This document shows, one piece after another, positions 7,401 to 7,666 of a DNA stretch of 7,666 bases; position 1 is the first letter of the stretch, and every line of letters begins with the position of its first letter. Origin of the DNA: CAYLNK01 sp964384675 (GTDB lineage Bacteria; Acidobacteriota; Thermoanaerobaculia; UBA5066); NCBI GenBank assembly GCA_964384675.1, contig CAYLNK010000323.1, positions 1-7,666 of the forward strand, written 5' to 3'. Below the pieces are notes generated by a model. It was not told the origin of the DNA. It did no database searches and saw only the letters and a list, made by a program, of their open reading frames with translations. The translations under genes and the position numbers were made by a program.

Positions 7401-7666
7401 GCGGGTCGCGCCACGTTCGAGGTGACGGACACCGGCGCCGGGATCGCCGAGGAGGAGCTCTCCGCCCTCTTCACGCCGTTCGCGCAGACCGAGAGCGGCC
7501 GGGCGGCGAAGGAGGGGACGGGGCTCGGCCTGGCGATCACGAAGCGGATCGTCGAGCTGATGGGCGGGACGATCCGCGTGGCGAGCCGGCGGGGCGAGGG
7601 GACGACGTTCACGTTCGACGTCGCGCTGCCGGCGTGCGCCCCGGTGGCCGTGGGCCCGGCGCCGCG
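4431..7666 (+). CDS. Two-propeller ligand-sensor histidine kinase, probably hybrid (3' truncated by the window end)
   Basis: Membrane sensor kinase; 1,078 residues are visible and no stop is reached. Order: signal peptide or N-terminal anchor (1-30, R7/R9 then an Ala/Val/Leu core), 14 Reg_prop-type repeats (about 51-668), a Y_Y_Y domain (about 678-785; YRYRLNGFDRD near 725, then YTSLPPGSYVFEV), one membrane helix (789-808), a short coiled linker (to 844), HisKA (849-910) with H855 in FLANMSHELRTPLN, and HATPase_c (from about 955). The ATPase N box has N973 (LLGNAVKFT), G1 is D1000-TGAGI, the F box LFTPFAQ, and G2 GTGLGL at 1029-1034. The sensor should thus be periplasmic and the kinase cytoplasmic. 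Relatives usually continue with one or more receivers and sometimes an Hpt or AraC-type domain, which would lie beyond the window. The ligand is unknown; Bacteroides homologues bind polysaccharide fragments, but no glycan-use genes are visible here. ATG 4431 was chosen; GTG at 4428 is adjacent, and an in-frame TAG at 4404-4406 rules out earlier starts. GGAG at 4425-4428 is too close for a normal Shine-Dalgarno site. Confidence 0.93.
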   Translation, partial: MAVLSRGRVCGVLAGLAVAASAAGAVAAVSVSGPLGDPIFHAVADARSVPDNDVSCLAQDAAGFLWIGTRDGLLRYDGLAFRLFRHDAGDSRSLPGNRVRVLRAGSGGRVFVGTEDAGLAVYEPQADSFRSVTSAAGLSSDGVRDVAEAGDGAIWVSTTRGLDLVDVTTLRVTRSDPKPSGMTNPERASLGPLLVDRRGDLWIGSADGLAVRRRTGKVDAVAVSPARGDSLAGKPVYRLFQARDGALWAGIFGGGLARIDPASGVARFVDGEARVSAYAFAETEPGVVWVGTSSDGIERRDAATGAVLARHLHDASVPESVISSRIAALLVDRSGLVWIGTTGGGLAFHNPADAAFRLLRHSPLRPDGLTNGEVESVFESSDGLLWVGTHDNGVDVFDGPRRVAGYRAGPEDGRSLDRPRVGAIAETPDGAIWLGTSGVLNRLERTRERLERIPAQPFGKITGRITRLLPDAARGGLWVGSTAGLGFLDLGTRSCVPAEVAEGGPVAGNVTDLAFAADGTLWVASLGGLASLPRGADRFRRVAAGDGTKGTLPPGSPLGLLADSKGRLWVGMSNGLFRLVSSEGGAPRFEPVAPSLGLQNRRCENLLEDGTGRIWVEGEVAFDPGTLDVRRFGVEEGAGRSIWRGAAVRRRSGTLVLGGPDGLLVIDPAALRPWTYAPSVALAALRVDGRSVPAARTSPLLVPPGTRTVAFELASLDLSAPRRNRYRYRLNGFDRDVTEVDAEHRSVTYTSLPPGSYVFEVSGSNRDGIFGPVGLSLPVRVEPALHQTLLFRIAAGLLLAGLTWPLYRVRLRLLEARQRELEALVASRTAALAESERRARDASEAKSVFLANMSHELRTPLNAVLGFAQLMRRSRSLEPADRDSLSIIQRSGEHLLSLINQVLSISKIEAGKMTLDARPFDLRELLATLERMLRSRAEEAGVGFRVEIGDAVPAAVLGDEGKLRQALLNLLGNAVKFTRAGEVTLRVGWAAGRATFEVTDTGAGIAEEELSALFTPFAQTESGRAAKEGTGLGLAITKRIVELMGGTIRVASRRGEGTTFTFDVALPACAPVAVGPAP
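4581..6435 (+). repeat. Fourteen beta-propeller (Reg_prop) repeats inside the sensor gene
   Basis: A roughly 45-residue unit with the core [LIV]W[IVL]GT..GL.R.D recurs 14 times. The cores are, in order: LWIGTRDGLLRYD, VFVGTEDAGLAVYE, IWVSTTRGLDLVD, LWIGSADGLAVRR, LWAGIFGGGLARID, VWVGTSSDGIERRD, VWIGTTGGGLAFHN, LWVGTHDNGVDVFD, IWLGTSGVLNRLE, LWVGSTAGLGFLD, LWVASLGGLASLP, LWVGMSNGLFRLV, IWVEGEVAFD and LVLGGPDGLLVID. Fourteen units correspond to two seven-bladed propellers, the arrangement known for Bacteroides hybrid two-component sensors. Units 11, 13 and 14 deviate most from the consensus (GT lost, or W replaced in the last). The DNA copies have diverged, so this is a protein-level repeat rather than a recent tandem duplication. 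Confidence 0.85.

Overview
This GC-rich window (most codons end in G or C, and long spurious open frames occur on both strands) holds four protein-coding loci plus the tail of a fifth. No RNA genes, insertion sequences, CRISPR arrays or attachment sites were seen. Gene content and protein style suggest a soil or sediment bacterium of the Acidobacteriota, or possibly Myxococcota. The clues are a two-propeller ligand-sensor kinase, a receiver/Ser-Thr kinase fusion, and a di-haem cytochrome ending in a VPSLRGVW...HDGS...LEDWFDPRRLRDDYVPTGF-type region. That placement is inference; no taxonomic marker gene is present.

Left part (1-1223, + strand): the last 88 codons of a signalling protein, resembling the C-terminal half of an Hpt-type domain of a hybrid histidine kinase, overlap by ATGA with a complete receiver-GGDEF diguanylate cyclase. 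The overlap points to translational coupling and a likely kinase-to-c-di-GMP output pair.

Middle (1301-2830, + strand): an exported di-haem c-type cytochrome of the CcpA/MauG superfamily. Its haem spacing resembles the rubber oxygenase RoxA more than classical cytochrome c peroxidases. It faces, across 105 bp, a convergent minus-strand gene (2936-4348) encoding a receiver domain, a coiled coil and a complete Ser/Thr protein kinase. That kinase gene appears to start at TTG.

Right part (4431-7666, + strand, runs off the window): a one-component-style hybrid two-component sensor. It has a signal peptide, 14 propeller repeats (two seven-bladed beta-propellers), a Y_Y_Y domain, one membrane segment, and HisKA and HATPase_c domains. 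The receiver part expected beyond the HATPase domain lies outside the window. It diverges from the receiver/Ser-Thr kinase gene over an 82-bp intergenic region with candidate promoters on both strands.

Taken together, the window is a signalling island in which His-Asp phosphorelay, c-di-GMP synthesis and Ser/Thr phosphorylation genes lie side by side with one periplasmic haem enzyme. A plausible but untested reading is that the periplasmic sensor or the upstream hybrid kinase feeds phosphate to the receiver domains of the cyclase and the Ser/Thr kinase.
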